Origin: Brachypodium distachyon
Taxonomy: Eukaryota > Streptophyta > Magnoliopsida > Poales > Poaceae
NCBI RefSeq assembly: GCF_000005505.3
Contig: NC_016133.3
Location: 3,720,001 to 3,784,000, forward strand
Length of the DNA: 64,000 nt
Reading direction: 5' to 3'
Of this stretch, positions 1 to 15,677 are shown piece after piece (the stretch's first letter is position 1; the number at the start of each line of letters is the position of its first letter). The position numbers were made by a program, and so were the translations under genes. The notes under the pieces are model-generated. The model did not search any database, was not told the origin of the DNA, and worked only from the letters and a program-made list of their open reading frames with translations.

Positions 1-321
1 TCCCGTGCTTCCATCGGAGGAGTTTTGCTGGCGCGCTGCTCGATGAAGAATGTCGGCCAGATCCTCCTGAGACTTGTCTGCTTCCACCTGGGCTCGCAGA
101 CGTGGCAGGTGAGGATACGGTGGACGCAGGGGACGCGTTTTCTACTGACTATGGCGTGCGATCCGAGGCAGATTGCTCCAAATCATCCTCGTGCTCCGTG
201 TTCTCAGTGGTTTCACCGTTTTCACCTGAATTTGCATCATCTTCGCCCGGGTTTTCTCCACCTTCTTCATTATTGACCTGCACACAATTAGGAGCAGGCA
301 AATCTGGCATATGATCAATAC

Positions 322-2613
322 CTACTGTGCCCCTTGAGAAGATGCCAAATTTAGGAGGAGATTTTCTGGGAGAAGAAGGATCTCTTTTCGTAGAAGAGCA
401 CCGGCATTTGGATGGAGTGTTGCAAAAGGAAAAACAGATTCATCAAACACAACATCGCGGAAGATATATACACGACCAGTGGAGACATCTAGGCACTTGA
501 CACTTTTGTGGAGTGGACTATAGCCAAGAAAAACACATCGAGTTGATCGAAAAGCAAGCTTCCTATTATTGTATGGCCAGAGATTTGGCCAACAAGCACA
601 CCCAAACACTCGAAGAGCAGTATAATCAGCTTTGGCTGACAGAAGGCGCTCGGCTGGAGTCTCAAAGTTGATGACTTTGGTGGGGAGAATATTGATGAGA
701 TAGGTGGCTGTAAGGAAGGCTTCGTCCCAAAATTTCAAGGGCATGGATGCATTGGCAAGAAGAGATAGTCCTACTTCCACAATGTGGCGGTGTTTGCGTT
801 AAGCAGCACCATTTTGTTGATGTGCATGGGGACACGAGACATGATGAGAGATGCCAAGTGTTTGAAAAAGAGCATTAAGCTTTTATTCGCCACCCCAATC
901 CGTTTGCATAGTAACAATTTTTCTAGCAAACTTTCGTTCAACATAGTTCTTGAAGTTGTGAAACACTTGGTATACATCGGATTTCTTTTTAATGAGATAT
1001 ATCCAGGTGAATTTACTGAAGTCATCAATGAAGCTAACATAATATGTGTGTCTACCAATAGATGGGGTTGCCGGGCCCCGGACATCTGAAAATATGAGTT
1101 GCAAAGGTTCAACAGAAACACTTGTGGAGACAGGATATGGAAGCTGATGACTTTTGGCTTTTTGACAAGCATCACAAACCGAATCGTTATTATGATCTTT
1201 AACAAAAGAAATATTATTGTTCTGAAGAACTTGCTGAACTACTGAAAAAGAAGGGTGGCCGAGACGACTATGCCACTTTATTTCAGAAACTTTGGAGGCT
1301 ACATGAACTTGCTTGCTACTACTTGAAAATGATGCAGGGACTAAGGGATAAAGTCCTCTTCGGCTGGGTCCTCTAAGAATTGTTCTCCTCGTTGCCTGAT
1401 CCTTTATAGAAAAGAATGTTGGGTGAAATTCATAGAATGCATTATTATCAGCAGTAAGCTTATTTACGGAAAGAAGATTTTTAGATGCTTCTGGAACATG
1501 TAGAATATTTCTAAGATAGAGATTTCGGCCAGGGGTCGGCACAATAGAATGACCAATATGCTCAATTGCCATACCTGCTCCACTTGCGGTGTGCACTTGG
1601 TCGTTGCCCTTGTACTTCTCCCTGACGTGCAACCGATCTAGCTCCCCGGTGATGTGATCGGTTGCGCCAGTGTCGACGTACCAGTTGGTGTCGACCCCGT
1701 AGGAAGCGATGTTGGCCTCACGTTCGTTGGAGTAGTCATCTTCCTCGTAGCGGTACCAGCATTCCTTTGCAGGATGACCCACTTTGCCACAGATCTGGCA
1801 AGTGATGTCACGGCGTGGAGCAGTAGGAGGACCACCACGCCCCCTGCCTTGGTTGCTGTTGCGACCGCCTCTATCATTGCCACGTCCACGGCCACGGCCT
1901 CTGCCGTGACCGCCACGGCCACGCGACGCGCTATTGGCAGAGGATTGGAACTGCCCTTTGCCACCTCCGTTTGCTGAAAACGTCTCCTGACGAGTGTCAT
2001 ATGCTGCAAGTTGTGCATATAAATCACTTACAGAGAGTTTATCTATAGAGTTGAGGGAGGTGACGAGCGGGTTGTAGTCTTGTTCGAGACCGGCGATGAT
2101 GTATTCAACGAGCTCGTCATCTTCAATGGAGCGGCCCGCAGAAACGAGTTCGTTGGCGAACCCCTTCATCTTGGCGATGTACTGGGATGCCGTCAAGTTG
2201 CCCTTCTTGGTGTTGGCGAGGGCATGTCTCAGATTTGTGATCCGAGAGCGAGACTGGGACGAGAACATCTTCTCGATGGTGCCCCAGACTTCAGCAGAGT
2301 GTTCGAGCCCTACCATCCGCGTCAAGATCTCTTTGGAAAGAGAGTTGAGCAGATAGCCAAGGACCTGTTGGTCCCTTACTAACCACGACGCGTACGCCGG
2401 GTTCTTTTCTTCCACCGTCTCATCTCCCTTGGTGACGGAGATCTTCTTCGGTGGTGCTTCTTCGGTTTCGTCGAGAAGCCCGGTCATCTGCGCTCCTCGC
2501 AATGCCGGCATCACCTGCACTTTCCATAGCAAGAAATTATCTCGCGTCAGCTTCTCGGATGGTGGCGCTCCAAGGGAGGCGACCGGAGCCGGGATGGACG
2601 ACGATGTCGACAT
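322..2613 (-). pseudogene. copia gag-pol (Gag, protease, integrase), broken
   Basis: An ATG at 2613 opens a frame that encodes Gag with the UBN2/retrotran-gag type fold. It continues with a Gly/Arg-rich stretch and the CCHC knuckle CQICGKVGHPAKEC, then the protease motif DTGATDH. A GAG-pre-integrase segment (HSRLGHPS, then CDACQKAKSH) follows, and then the integrase core. The frame is stopped by TAA at 883-885, just after the DWGGE integrase motif. A second in-frame TAA lies at 799-801. Reading then continues to 322 through FWDEAF and FGCACWPN, typical of the copia integrase C-terminus. Downstream (1-330) the Glu-rich spacer lies in another frame, which implies an indel. Homology to copia polyproteins is unmistakable; the product is non-functional. 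Confidence 0.92.
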
Positions 2614-2685
2614 GGATGGCTAGGTGTGGATGGATAAGGTAGATCTGAAACTAGATGTGTTTTTGGAAGAGAGGCTCTGATACCA

Positions 2686-2886
2686 TGTAAATAATGGTGA
2701 AGCATTCCTCACCTCCCGTAGGAGGCTGCGTGCTTTGTATTTATATCAACACAGGATTACATGGTTGTTACAACAAGATTGAGATAGATTGAGATGGATT
2801 CTAGTTCGGTTTATATTCTACCGAAACTAGGATACAAGATACTAACAGAAGTCAGGATACTAACAGAAGTTGTTGTATTCCTAACA
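2686..2886 (-). repeat. 5' LTR of the copia element, with adjacent PBS
   Basis: On the minus strand this 201-bp segment starts TGTTAG and ends with CA, as LTRs do. The next bases inward (2673-2685) read TGGTATCAGAGCC on the minus strand, the usual copia primer binding site complementary to the 3' end of initiator methionine tRNA. The LTR is AT-rich and holds the phrase CCTCCCGTAGGAGG (plus strand), a short palindrome. The second LTR lies outside the window, so its age cannot be estimated. Confidence 0.85.
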
Positions 2887-3289
2887 CTGAGATCCGAATT
2901 TGATGACGTCAATGATAGACAATGGTCTTTTTTAGTGTTAGATTAGAGGTGTTGTTAAGAAGATTACAGTATCTCGCAAAAAAGAAGACTACGGTATATA
3001 TTGTTGAAATATGAGGAGAATGATAAGCAGCCGTGGGGATGGTCCTGAATGGAGGAACCGAGTGAGAGGCTACGGTGTAAGGTAAAAAGGAGAATAATGG
3101 TTTATAGGCTCTATTTAAGTAGCTCAACTCATTTTATAATCTGTTGTCGATAAATACACACTAAATCGAGATTTTTTTTTTGTTAGCCAAACAATATATT
3201 AGATAAACATTCCAGAAATATCGATTAACCAAACAATAAAAAATTCAATTGCATGTGGAGGACGTGATTATGAGAATTGACCGCAACCT
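2887..3289. other. AT-rich intergenic stretch
   Basis: I see no gene here. The stretch is AT-rich, with a T run at 3171-3181 and no convincing coding frame. It separates the copia LTR from a hAT-like MITE. Confidence 0.5.
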
Positions 3290-3465
3290 AAGGGTCCATT
3301 TGGAACATAGGATATGGAGAACACAGGAAATAGAAAAATTGCAGAAATTAGATGTCATGTTCTCTGAATTTCTATGGGAATCTGAAACACAAGAATTGCA
3401 ACCTTTTGGATGCGTCACAAGTAAGTCTTTTTAAGAGAAAGAGAAAAGGAGAAATAAAGACACGT

Positions 3466-3859
3466 CACTACTACAAAAACAGCTATCAGTAACGGTCAAA
3501 AAAGTATATCAGTAATGGGCAGGCCGCCCGCCACTAACCTCCTGACAGTGATGTGGTGTTCATCAGTGACGGGCGGACTACCCGTTACTGATGTTTACCC
3601 CATCACTGACGGTCACACACGAACGCCCGCCACTGATGCATTTTGGGGAAATTAAAAAAAAACGACCGGCCCAGGGGCCGGCGGCGCCCCAAACCCATCC
3701 TCGGAGACCGGAGGCGGCGCCTTCCACCGCGTCGGTGGCAGCCATGACCAGAGGCGAAGCCCGCGCGTGGTCCTCCCGGCCGGATGGTCACCACATTGTC
3801 CCCCACCAACCCCTTCACCTGCAGCATGTTTTCCCCATCACCGTCAGTCAGATGCAGGT

Positions 3860-3906
<47 letters not shown>

Positions 3907-4616
3907 GCAAGAGACGGACCAGGCAGGGCCAACGGCTGGCCTTCATCGCGGCGGTGGCGGCACCCGGGATCGGCGGGGACGAGCCGGGGCGCGCGGCGGG
4001 ATCCGGAGGAGGCGGAGCCGGGGCGGGCGGTAAGCCATGGCGGCGTCGGGGTTGAGGAAGGCCGCGGGGCTGACGGAGGATGAGCTCGGGGGAGATGGAG
4101 TTGGAGGGGGGGCTTGGGCGCAGGGGAGATGAAATTGGAGGAGGGGCCTTCGTGGGAGAGAAGAAGTGAGCAGAGGGAGTTCGTGGAAGAGAAGAATAAG
4201 GGAGTAGAGAGAGTTCGTGGGAGAGAAGAGGGGTGGCGGCGGGGCTGAGGGAGAATGGAGAGAAGAGGTGGGGGTACTTTATACCAACCCCTTAACCCTA
4301 AAATATGCTGGGCCGGCCCAGGTATAGGGGCTTGTGCCCGCCATTGATGTTTGTATCTGTGAATTTTGCAAGTTTTTACATTGGACCATTACTGACAGAC
4401 GTCCCATGCCCGTTACTGATGATGGATCATCAGTGACGGTTCTTGCTCACCCGTTACTGATGAGATGTCATCATTGATGGACGGGGCACGCCCGTCACTG
4501 ATAAAGGGTCATCAGTGACGGGCACGATATGCCCGTTACTGATGAGGGTCATCAGTGACGGGTCTTTCCCGTCCGTCACTGATGACCCATCACATATGTT
4601 GTGTTTTGCAGTAGTG
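3466..4616. mobile_element. Non-autonomous CACTA (En/Spm) element with CGT target duplication
   Basis: The left end is CACTACTACAAAAAC and the right end is GTTTTGCAGTAGTG, which are CACTA-type inverted termini. The 3 bp before (3463-3465) and after (4617-4619) are both CGT, the expected 3-bp target duplication. Both subterminal regions are packed with copies, in both orientations, of ATCAGTGACGGG and CCCGTTACTGATG, the sort of short motif that CACTA transposases bind. The interior (about 3660-4290) is GC-rich and has no transposase frame, so mobilisation must depend on an autonomous relative. The element at 25905-33488 shares the same subterminal motif and is a candidate relative, though it is itself decayed. 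Confidence 0.93.
3860..3900. repeat. (GA)n microsatellite
   Basis: About 41 bp of GA dinucleotide repeat with one GATA interruption, inside the CACTA interior. Confidence 0.95.
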
Positions 4617-4800
4617 CGTGTTGTATTGGAGTTGTAAAATCATGAGGTTTGAGCAAATGTTTTGAAACCCCACAAAAAAGAAAGAAAACATTTCTATTGA
4701 GTTCTCAATGCTAATCCACAATCCAAAAGGCATCATAGAAAAATTTCTTGTAAATTTTCTTTCCCGTGAAATTCCTATGAACATCTTTTGTTCCAAAGGG

Positions 4801-5080
4801 CAGCCTTGGCGTAGAGCAGAAAGACCCAAGTAGTAATGTCCACACTTTAATAAATCATTTAGCTTTATTCTATCACGGAAATGTCGTCTCTACCAACGGC
4901 AGCGCTTAGACGAATAACAATCCCCTGCAACAGCTGTTCTTCGTGGGAAACGCAAACCAAAATTGCTAAGATCTTCTCTCTTTTATAAAATACGAATGGA
5001 GCCAAGACCGAGATATTCGGTGGAGGGGGTAGGCGACGCAAAGGCTGCTGCTGTTGCACGGCCACCTTGCCCCCCCCTCT
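4801..5080. promoter_or_regulatory. GAPCp upstream/promoter region
   Basis: No coding frame is convincing here. The stretch lies between the hAT-like MITE and the GAPCp TATA box. It contains a second TATA-like string, TTTTATAAAATAC, at about 4980, and becomes CT-rich toward the gene, as many grass housekeeping promoters do. Confidence 0.4.
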
Positions 5081-5082
5081 CT

Positions 5083-5089
5083 TATAAAA
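5083..5089 (+). promoter_or_regulatory. TATA box of GAPCp
   Basis: TATAAAA lies about 150 bp before the ATG at 5240. It is followed by a CT-rich leader (CCGCCCGCCTCCCTCTTCC style) and then the start codon in context CCGATGGCG. The transcription start would be expected near 5115, leaving a leader of roughly 125 bp. Confidence 0.6.
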
Positions 5090-5239
5090 GAAGGCACACG
5101 AGTCGCCACCTTCCCCGCCCGCCCGCCCGCCTCCCTCTTCCTCCTCCCCGTGACTCCTCCTGCGGTCCCTCCTCTGATCCTCTCGCCCCGGTCAAACCCT
5201 AACGCACGCACCAATCAATCTCCATCTCCTTCCCCTCCG

Positions 5240-10518
<5,279 letters not shown>

Positions 10519-10561
10519 TCTCTACTAGTCATCTGGGAAGTTGCAATTTTGAGGGTCCTCT

Positions 10562-10607
10562 CCCCCCCGCCCCCCCCCCCCCCCCCCCCCCCCCCCACCC
10601 ACCCCCC
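10562..10607 (+). repeat. Poly-C tract in the GAPCp 3' UTR
   Basis: A 46-bp cytosine-rich run that includes 27 uninterrupted C (10570-10596) starts 44 bp after the GAPCp stop codon, so it should lie in the 3' UTR. Such long C runs are rare and unstable; the exact length could also be a sequencing artefact. Confidence 0.85.
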
Positions 10608-10870
10608 TTTTTCTGGTATTGGCCTTGTTGTGGCTTTGAACACAAGCAGAACTGGGAACTTGTATCCATGACTTGTTTGTAGCAGGAGATGAAATCTACT
10701 CCATAGCGCTCTTAACAGGGGGGTGAAACTGTTGAGTCAATCTCATATATATCGGTCATTTCATTTGTTGCTTTTAAAGAAATTCCTCTTGTGTTCTGAT
10801 TATGATTTTCTTTCATAAAAATACGACTTATAGATGTTAATTTGTATTGAGTTAAAACAGGATAAAGTGC

Positions 10871-10950
10871 ACTCCCTCTGCCCCGAAATAAGTGACATGG
10901 ATTTCTATAGGTTCTTATACAAATTCACGTCACTTAGGGACGGAGGGAGT
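10871..10950. mobile_element. Stowaway-like MITE (about 80 bp)
   Basis: The ends are CTCCCTCTGCCCCGAAATAA and, inverted, CTCCCTCCGTCCCTAAGTGA, closing a short hairpin around AATAAGTGACATGG. The right flank is TA, as for Tc1/mariner-type insertions; the left flank is CA, so the duplication is worn on that side. It lies about 350 bp past the GAPCp stop codon. Confidence 0.75.
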
Positions 10951-12299
10951 ATCAAGGTTACGATTATGCTCCCTTGTAGCAATTTTGCAACAGGTTATTT
11001 AATCTCTTCCACAACAAGGAGAAGCAATGATGGTCATTTCTTTGGAATTCCATGGTTTGTTGCAATCACTTATTTACTTATCGTTTTACAGTTTGCAGTA
11101 GGTATAGCGTTTAAGGATTTTCATCGTCGTAGGTGTGCAATATTTTATATTGCTGCGTTAATTGGACTAAGATGGGCTGGGCCCTATTATGTGGGATTTG
11201 ATGACTGGGATGGCTTCTGGAAATTTGAAACGTAGCCCGAGCATACTTCTATTCCTCAAACCCAAGAGCACAGATGCCAGATTTTACCCTGTTAATTAGT
11301 TCGCCAAATTAACAAGATCGACGCATATATGTAGAGGACGTGGCAACTGGCAATAACCAGTAAATTAAAGTTCTATCAAGTTCTTGCATGGCCGATCGAT
11401 GATTCCCTCCGCAAACAACTACGGAGTATACTTGATAGAACAATAACAGCTGCCGCTCTTATCATGGAAAGGAAATTTGGCACGATCATGATACTCTTTT
11501 GGATTCAATCATTATCAGTGTCATATCAGTTGAAAACTAGATAAGATGTGCATCCCTACACGGAGGGATAATTTTATCCGGCTTATCAGCCGATGTGCAT
11601 CTCTATTTCATTTCACTCGCCAAAGACCCCCCCTCCTTTCAGAAAAAAAAATGGAGACATGGAGGGATAATTTTATCCATATTAATTATTCAGCGGATCC
11701 CCCACGTACAAATTTGCTAAAGTAGCAGTGTATTTGGAGGTCATGATCTTGTTTAGGGAGAAGAAACAGGGAAGTTCAGATAAAGCCCAGACACGATAGC
11801 GGGAGGGTGGCTTCGACTTGGCGTCATAGTTGCCGGATTCGGAGTTCGCTTGGTTCACGATTTGGATTCACTGTTCGCAATTCGTCACTTCGCGTGAATG
11901 GAGCTCGATGGGGGTACACATCTCCAGTTCGCGATTCTGTCATCCATCCTACTCGTGAATCCACTGGCTCCAATCTGTGAATTAGATGGCGTAAATTCGT
12001 AAATCATGATGTACGGAAGAGTTTTGTTTGTTGCATTACTAGTACGAAGAGGGTTTTGCCTAGCATTACTATAAAGGGGTGGAATAGCGCGCGACGCCGC
12101 GCTGTAGCCCTTCACGCGCGAATGCATGATGCCACGCTGTGGCCCTTTCGCGCGATGTGTTTGCATGTGAGCAGCAGGGGTCACATCAGCATGCGAACAG
12201 CAGAGCAGCTGCATGCGACATGCGAGCAGCAGGCGTTTGTGTTTCGTGTGAGTGCACCGTAATCTTTTGTACGAGTCTATAATTTGCACAGATTACCAT
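10951..12299. other. Intergenic, no gene seen
   Basis: There is no convincing gene. An open frame at 10834-11235 (+) has no recognisable domain and overlaps the MITE. The phrase GGAGGGATAATTTTATCC occurs at about 11562-11579 and 11661-11678, roughly 100 bp apart, suggesting a small MITE or duplication. A CpG-rich patch (12080-12240) repeats words such as CATGCGAGCAGCAGG and CGCGCGA; its role is unknown. Confidence 0.45.
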
Positions 12300-13448
12300 C
12301 CTCTGATCAACAAAAATAACTACGTTCGTCCGTTTCGGTCACAATCCACCATCGCATCTTTCGTCCGCTTCATTTCAAATTGACCTACCGTCTCGATTTA
12401 AAACGACCACACACAAATCATGTTCTCCGTCATCTTCTAATACACACAAATTGGCACTCCTATTGAATACAAACTTTCATAATCTAATGATCACAATAAC
12501 CATTCTATATATTTCGGTCAAAATCAACCATGCACCCACTCCAAAAATCGAGATACCACGTCGATTCAAAACGACCCCACACATATTGTATCTCCATGTC
12601 TCACTTAATAAATACAAATAGTTATCCTCTAATGCACACAAATTGTCACCGATAATGCACACAAATTGTTACCCCTAATGAACATAAATTGCCACCGTGA
12701 TACATATAAATTTTCACACCACTAATGAACACAAATTGCCACCACTAATGAATACAAATAACCATGTATGTTTATCTATTTTGGTCAAAATCTAGCACCC
12801 ATCACTGCATCCATCACCTACTCCACTCCAAATTGAGTTACCACCTCCATTTAAAATGACCCAAAAAAGCCTATCGACATGTTCTTATGCACACAAATTG
12901 CCGCCACTAATGAATATAAATTGTCCTCCGTAATGAACACAAAATATGAAAATAACCATGCCCATATATTTTGGTCAAAATCTATCATGCACCACCGTAT
13001 CACACATTTTCTCCATTCAAAATGACCCTGCACAAACCATATCTCCTTGTTGACCTTAATGCACAAAATTGCCATCCTTAATGCACACAAATTGCCACCC
13101 TTAATACACATAAAATGCCACCTCTGATGCAGATAAATTGCCACCGTAATGCAGATAAGTTGCCACCACTAATGCAGGTAAATTGCCATCAGTGATGAGC
13201 ACAAATTTCCACACCTCCACTGCATCTCACATCTCCCCCCACTCTAAATTGAGTGACAACCTCCATTTAAAACGACCCTACACAAAGGCTATTTTCTTGA
13301 TGTCCCTAATAGACACAAATTGCTACCAATAATGCATACAATTTGCCATTCTTAATGAACACAAATTGTCACCGATGATGCACACAAATTGACATCTTTA
13401 GTGAACACAAATTGACACTTACCATGCACACAAATGGTCGTACCTAAT
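12300..13448. repeat. Compound repeat array: short CACAAATTGCCACC units with longer interspersed modules
   Basis: Two repeat levels are visible. The short level is a degenerate unit of about 20-25 bp built on AATGCACACAAATTGCCACC. It recurs many times with variants (AATGAACACAAATTG, AATACAAATAACC). The long level is a module of about 90-110 bp that begins TTTTGGTCAAAATC, passes CTCCA...AAATTGAG and ends TTTAAAACGACCC...CACAAA. I count five copies, starting near 12334, 12508, 12775, 12965 and 13210, separated by runs of the short unit. No coding frame spans it. It may be a decayed satellite or the internal repeat region of a transposon. Confidence 0.8.
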
Positions 13449-13465
13449 GAACGCAAAAAAACATG

Positions 13466-13760
13466 CGGCCGTCGGTGCTCGTGTACTTCCACGGACGGGG
13501 TTGCTACATCCGCTCCGACGTGCAGCCGTCCTTGCACGTCTACTGCCTCCACGCAGCCGCCGAGCTCCCCGTCATCGTTCTCTCTGTCCCGTACCGCCTC
13601 GCCCCCAAGCATCGCCTCCCCGCTGCCATTTCTCCTGGCTCCATGTCAAGCCCGAGATCGGCAACGCCGACCCGTGGCTCCTATAGTGGGGTGTCTTCGC
13701 TAGGATCTTCTCTGGCACCTCCGCCGGAGAAGGAGCACGGCGGCGAGCTCGTGGCGACGC
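13466..13760 (+). pseudogene. Carboxylesterase (HSL/CXE, GID1-like family) fragment
   Basis: One frame encodes VLVYFHGRG (13475-13501), which matches the oxyanion-hole motif HGGG of plant carboxylesterases with one Gly changed to Arg. It goes on to AAELPVIVLSVPYRLAPKH, the conserved strand and YRLAPEH motif. A frameshift near 13622 moves the homology to another frame (FSWLHVKPEIGNADPWL). An in-frame TAG then follows at 13684-13686, before FSGTSAG, which contains the GxSAG nucleophile elbow. The first roughly 70 codons and the C-terminal half of the family are missing, so this is a dead fragment. It begins within 20 bp of the compound repeat array. Confidence 0.8.
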
Positions 13761-13868
13761 GCGGCGATGGGGGCGAGGCGGTGGCTGGGGAGGCGCTCGG
13801 CGATGGAGGTACCACCACTGGCGTCCCATGAATCGGCTCGTTTGGATTAGCGGCGGTCGGGCTGTACA

Positions 13869-13888
13869 TCACACACACACACACACAT
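13869..13888. repeat. (CA)n microsatellite
   Basis: A short CA repeat just past the carboxylesterase fragment and 70 bp downstream of the vWA gene stop codon. Confidence 0.9.
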
Positions 13889-13958
13889 AGGAGTATTAGT
13901 TATGATCAATACTAACACAACTCTTAATTAAAGCATGCAATAATGCGGGAGAGTGCGA

Positions 13959-15076
13959 TTAGCTAGCATACTCCTTGTATGTCCAATTGACTGTCATGGC
14001 AGTTGCAGTGCCCGTGATCGGCCAAGAAACAGTGACCCTGTAGACCTGCTCGCTGAAGAGAGAGCCGATATGGATGACTTTCTTGGCACTAGACGTGATC
14101 TGCTCCTTGCGGTTGCGGTTGAGCTTGCGCTTGCTGTTGGGATCTACTAAATTGGAGACGTCCATTGTTGGCTCCTGCTCCAGAGTCAGGTCCAGGTCCC
14201 TGATGACGTTCCTCCCGATGACGAAGAAGGGCGGGGAGAACGCCGTGGTCAGTGCGTGCGGCTCGAGAGCAGGATTGTACCCGCCATCATGACTTGAATT
14301 TGATATATCTGAGAGCAACTGCACATGTAAAATATATGTAACATTAAACACACCAATCTAGGTTTTCTATTCTATTCTAGAAACATAATAAAATGATGAA
14401 ACGTATACGTACCTTTGCATTGTGCTGCTTGCCATAACCAAACGTTTCAACCCAGATATTCTCCACATCAACACTTGCAGCATTCCCTATGTTCTCATCC
14501 CCATCGGACAAGAGAACGATCACGCCGCCGTGGCCTGAACTTTCATTGTTGCGGAGGAGCTTGACGGCCTCCCTGAGGCCACCCTCTATATTGGTCCCGC
14601 TATCAGCACTAAGCCGTTTGACCTTGCCCTTCATCGTATTAATGTTGTCAGCAGTCATACGAGTAATGGGGCAGAGCACATTAACTTGGTCATTGAAGGT
14701 GACGATGCCGACGTGGTGACGAATTTTGATCCAGTTATCCAAGACATGGTCCAGGAAGCCTTTCATCTTCACGAGCTTATCTTCCTCCCCCATGCTTCCG
14801 CTGATGTCCAGCACAAACACCAGGTCCACTGGGGCTCTGGGATCCATTTTCGTAACTTTAGGGGCTTCGAGAACCAGCAGCACCTCGTCTCCGACCCAGC
14901 CTTTTTGCCCCACGTTTCTCGGTGCCCAAGGATCATGGGTCACTTTCAATCCTGTCAGCGGCGTTAAAAAAACAAATTGGCATTAATAATTTTCCCATCA
15001 AACAAGCACTACTTGGCCGGTTTTAATAGAATGAGCAAGAACGAACGGACAAACAAACAAAACCTGGGAGAGGCAT
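13959..15076 (-). CDS. Short von Willebrand factor A domain protein
   Basis: Three exons close in phase: 15064-15076 (MPLP), 14413-14951 and 13959-14318, giving 303 aa. The 13-bp first exon was chosen because its GT donor, the CTGACAG acceptor and the reading phase fit. A TATATA string sits 120 bp upstream. The vWA domain spans about residues 44-170 with a full MIDAS: DISGS at 53-57, Thr124 in DSGTN, and SDGDE at 153-157. The tail (AFSPPFFVIGRNVIRDLDLTLEQE...HIGSLFSEQVYRVTVSWP) matches the beta-rich region that follows vWA in the plant WAV3/RING-vWA family. Those proteins usually have about 600-750 residues with an N-terminal RING, which is absent here. It is either a natural short form or a truncated paralogue. 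The metal-binding site suggests a protein-interaction role; no substrate can be inferred. Confidence 0.75.
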
Positions 15077-15199
15077 TGCGACGAACGAGGACTTGGATCT
15101 TCCTAGCTAGAGCGCTCCCTCTGAAGACCAATGTTTCCACTCGCTACCTAGCTGATTGCTGCTGCTGCTTTGTTCTCATAGCCCATGCCTATTCTGTCC

Positions 15200-15206
15200 T
15201 ATATAT
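15200..15206 (-). promoter_or_regulatory. TATA box of the vWA gene
   Basis: TATATAT(A), read on the minus strand as TGTGTATATATAGGAC, lies about 125 bp before the ATG at 15076. Confidence 0.5.
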
Positions 15207-15564
15207 ACACACAGAGATGCATGGATCGATAGAGGTATAGACAGACCCGAGCCCTCTTCATTAAAATATAGTCATCGTACAGGAGGGTGCGTCGTACTTA
15301 ATCCTCTCCCATCCCATCCATCCATGCAGTAATTCTACACGAGGATGGTATTTTCATTTCAGGTACTAGTGTTTGCAATACAAATCTACCTAATCAAACA
15401 AGGCAGCAAGCCAAAGCAATTTCGCGATGCAATTTTCACTCTAAGGGTCAAAAATGCACAAATAGTACAGGGTTTACAAATTACAAGGGGAATGCATGGG
15501 AGAGAGGAAAGAATTAACCAATTCCTCTGGCAGCAAAACTACAAAGCAACAGGGATGTTTTCTA
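15207..15564. other. vWA upstream region, no gene seen
   Basis: No coding signal. This is ordinary AT-balanced intergenic DNA that ends at a Stowaway-like MITE. Confidence 0.45.
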
Positions 15565-15677
15565 CTCCCTCCGATCCTAAATTGTTGTTGAAATATTACA
15601 TATATCTAAACGCTTTTTAAGAATAGATACATTCATATTTGGGCAAACTTGAGTCAAAAATTTAGGATCAGAGGGAG
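15565..15677. mobile_element. Stowaway-like MITE with TA target duplication
   Basis: The ends read CTCCCTCCGATCCTAAATT and, inverted, CTCCCTCTGATCCTAAATT. TA flanks both sides (15563-15564 and 15678-15679). The interior holds the phrase CTAAACGCTTTTTAAGAATAGATACATTCATATTTGG (in parts), a core shared with the elements at 46.7, 62.0 and 62.4 kb. Confidence 0.88.

Larger units (their letters stand above)
1..2886 (-). mobile_element. Ty1/copia LTR retrotransposon, 5' part (cut by window start)
   Basis: The element runs on the minus strand from its 5' LTR (2686-2886) through a primer binding site and gag-pol, then leaves the window at base 1 in the spacer between integrase and reverse transcriptase. 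Order seen: LTR, PBS, Gag, CCHC knuckle, aspartic protease, GAG-pre-integrase, integrase. That order, with integrase before reverse transcriptase, defines copia. The coding frame carries premature stops and a frameshift near 330-345, so this copy cannot make its own proteins. Its 3' LTR and both target duplications cannot be checked here. Confidence 0.93.
3290..4800. mobile_element. hAT-like MITE, split by a CACTA insertion
   Basis: The left end reads AGGGTCCATTTGGAAC (3291-3306) and the right end reads GTTCCAAAGGG (4790-4800), an imperfect terminal inverted repeat. Inside the ends are the A-rich phrases typical of grass hAT-type MITEs (CATAGGATATGG on the left, ATTCCTATGAACATC on the right). 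The flanking bases GCAACCT (3283-3289) and GCAGCCT (4800-4806) may be a worn target duplication. Without the 1.15-kb CACTA inside it, the MITE is about 360 bp. Assignment to hAT rests on the end sequence and internal style. Confidence 0.55.

Noticed and set aside
102..314. Open frame of 70 codons on the plus strand at the window start
   Set aside because: It is antisense to the Glu-rich spacer of copia pol, which explains its Ser-rich composition.
1654..1977. Plus-strand frame of 107 codons
   Set aside because: It is a shadow of the Gly/Arg-rich region of copia Gag on the other strand.
10834..11235. 133-codon frame with several hydrophobic stretches after GAPCp
   Set aside because: It runs through a Stowaway-like MITE and matches no family; membrane-like segments are expected by chance in AT-rich DNA.
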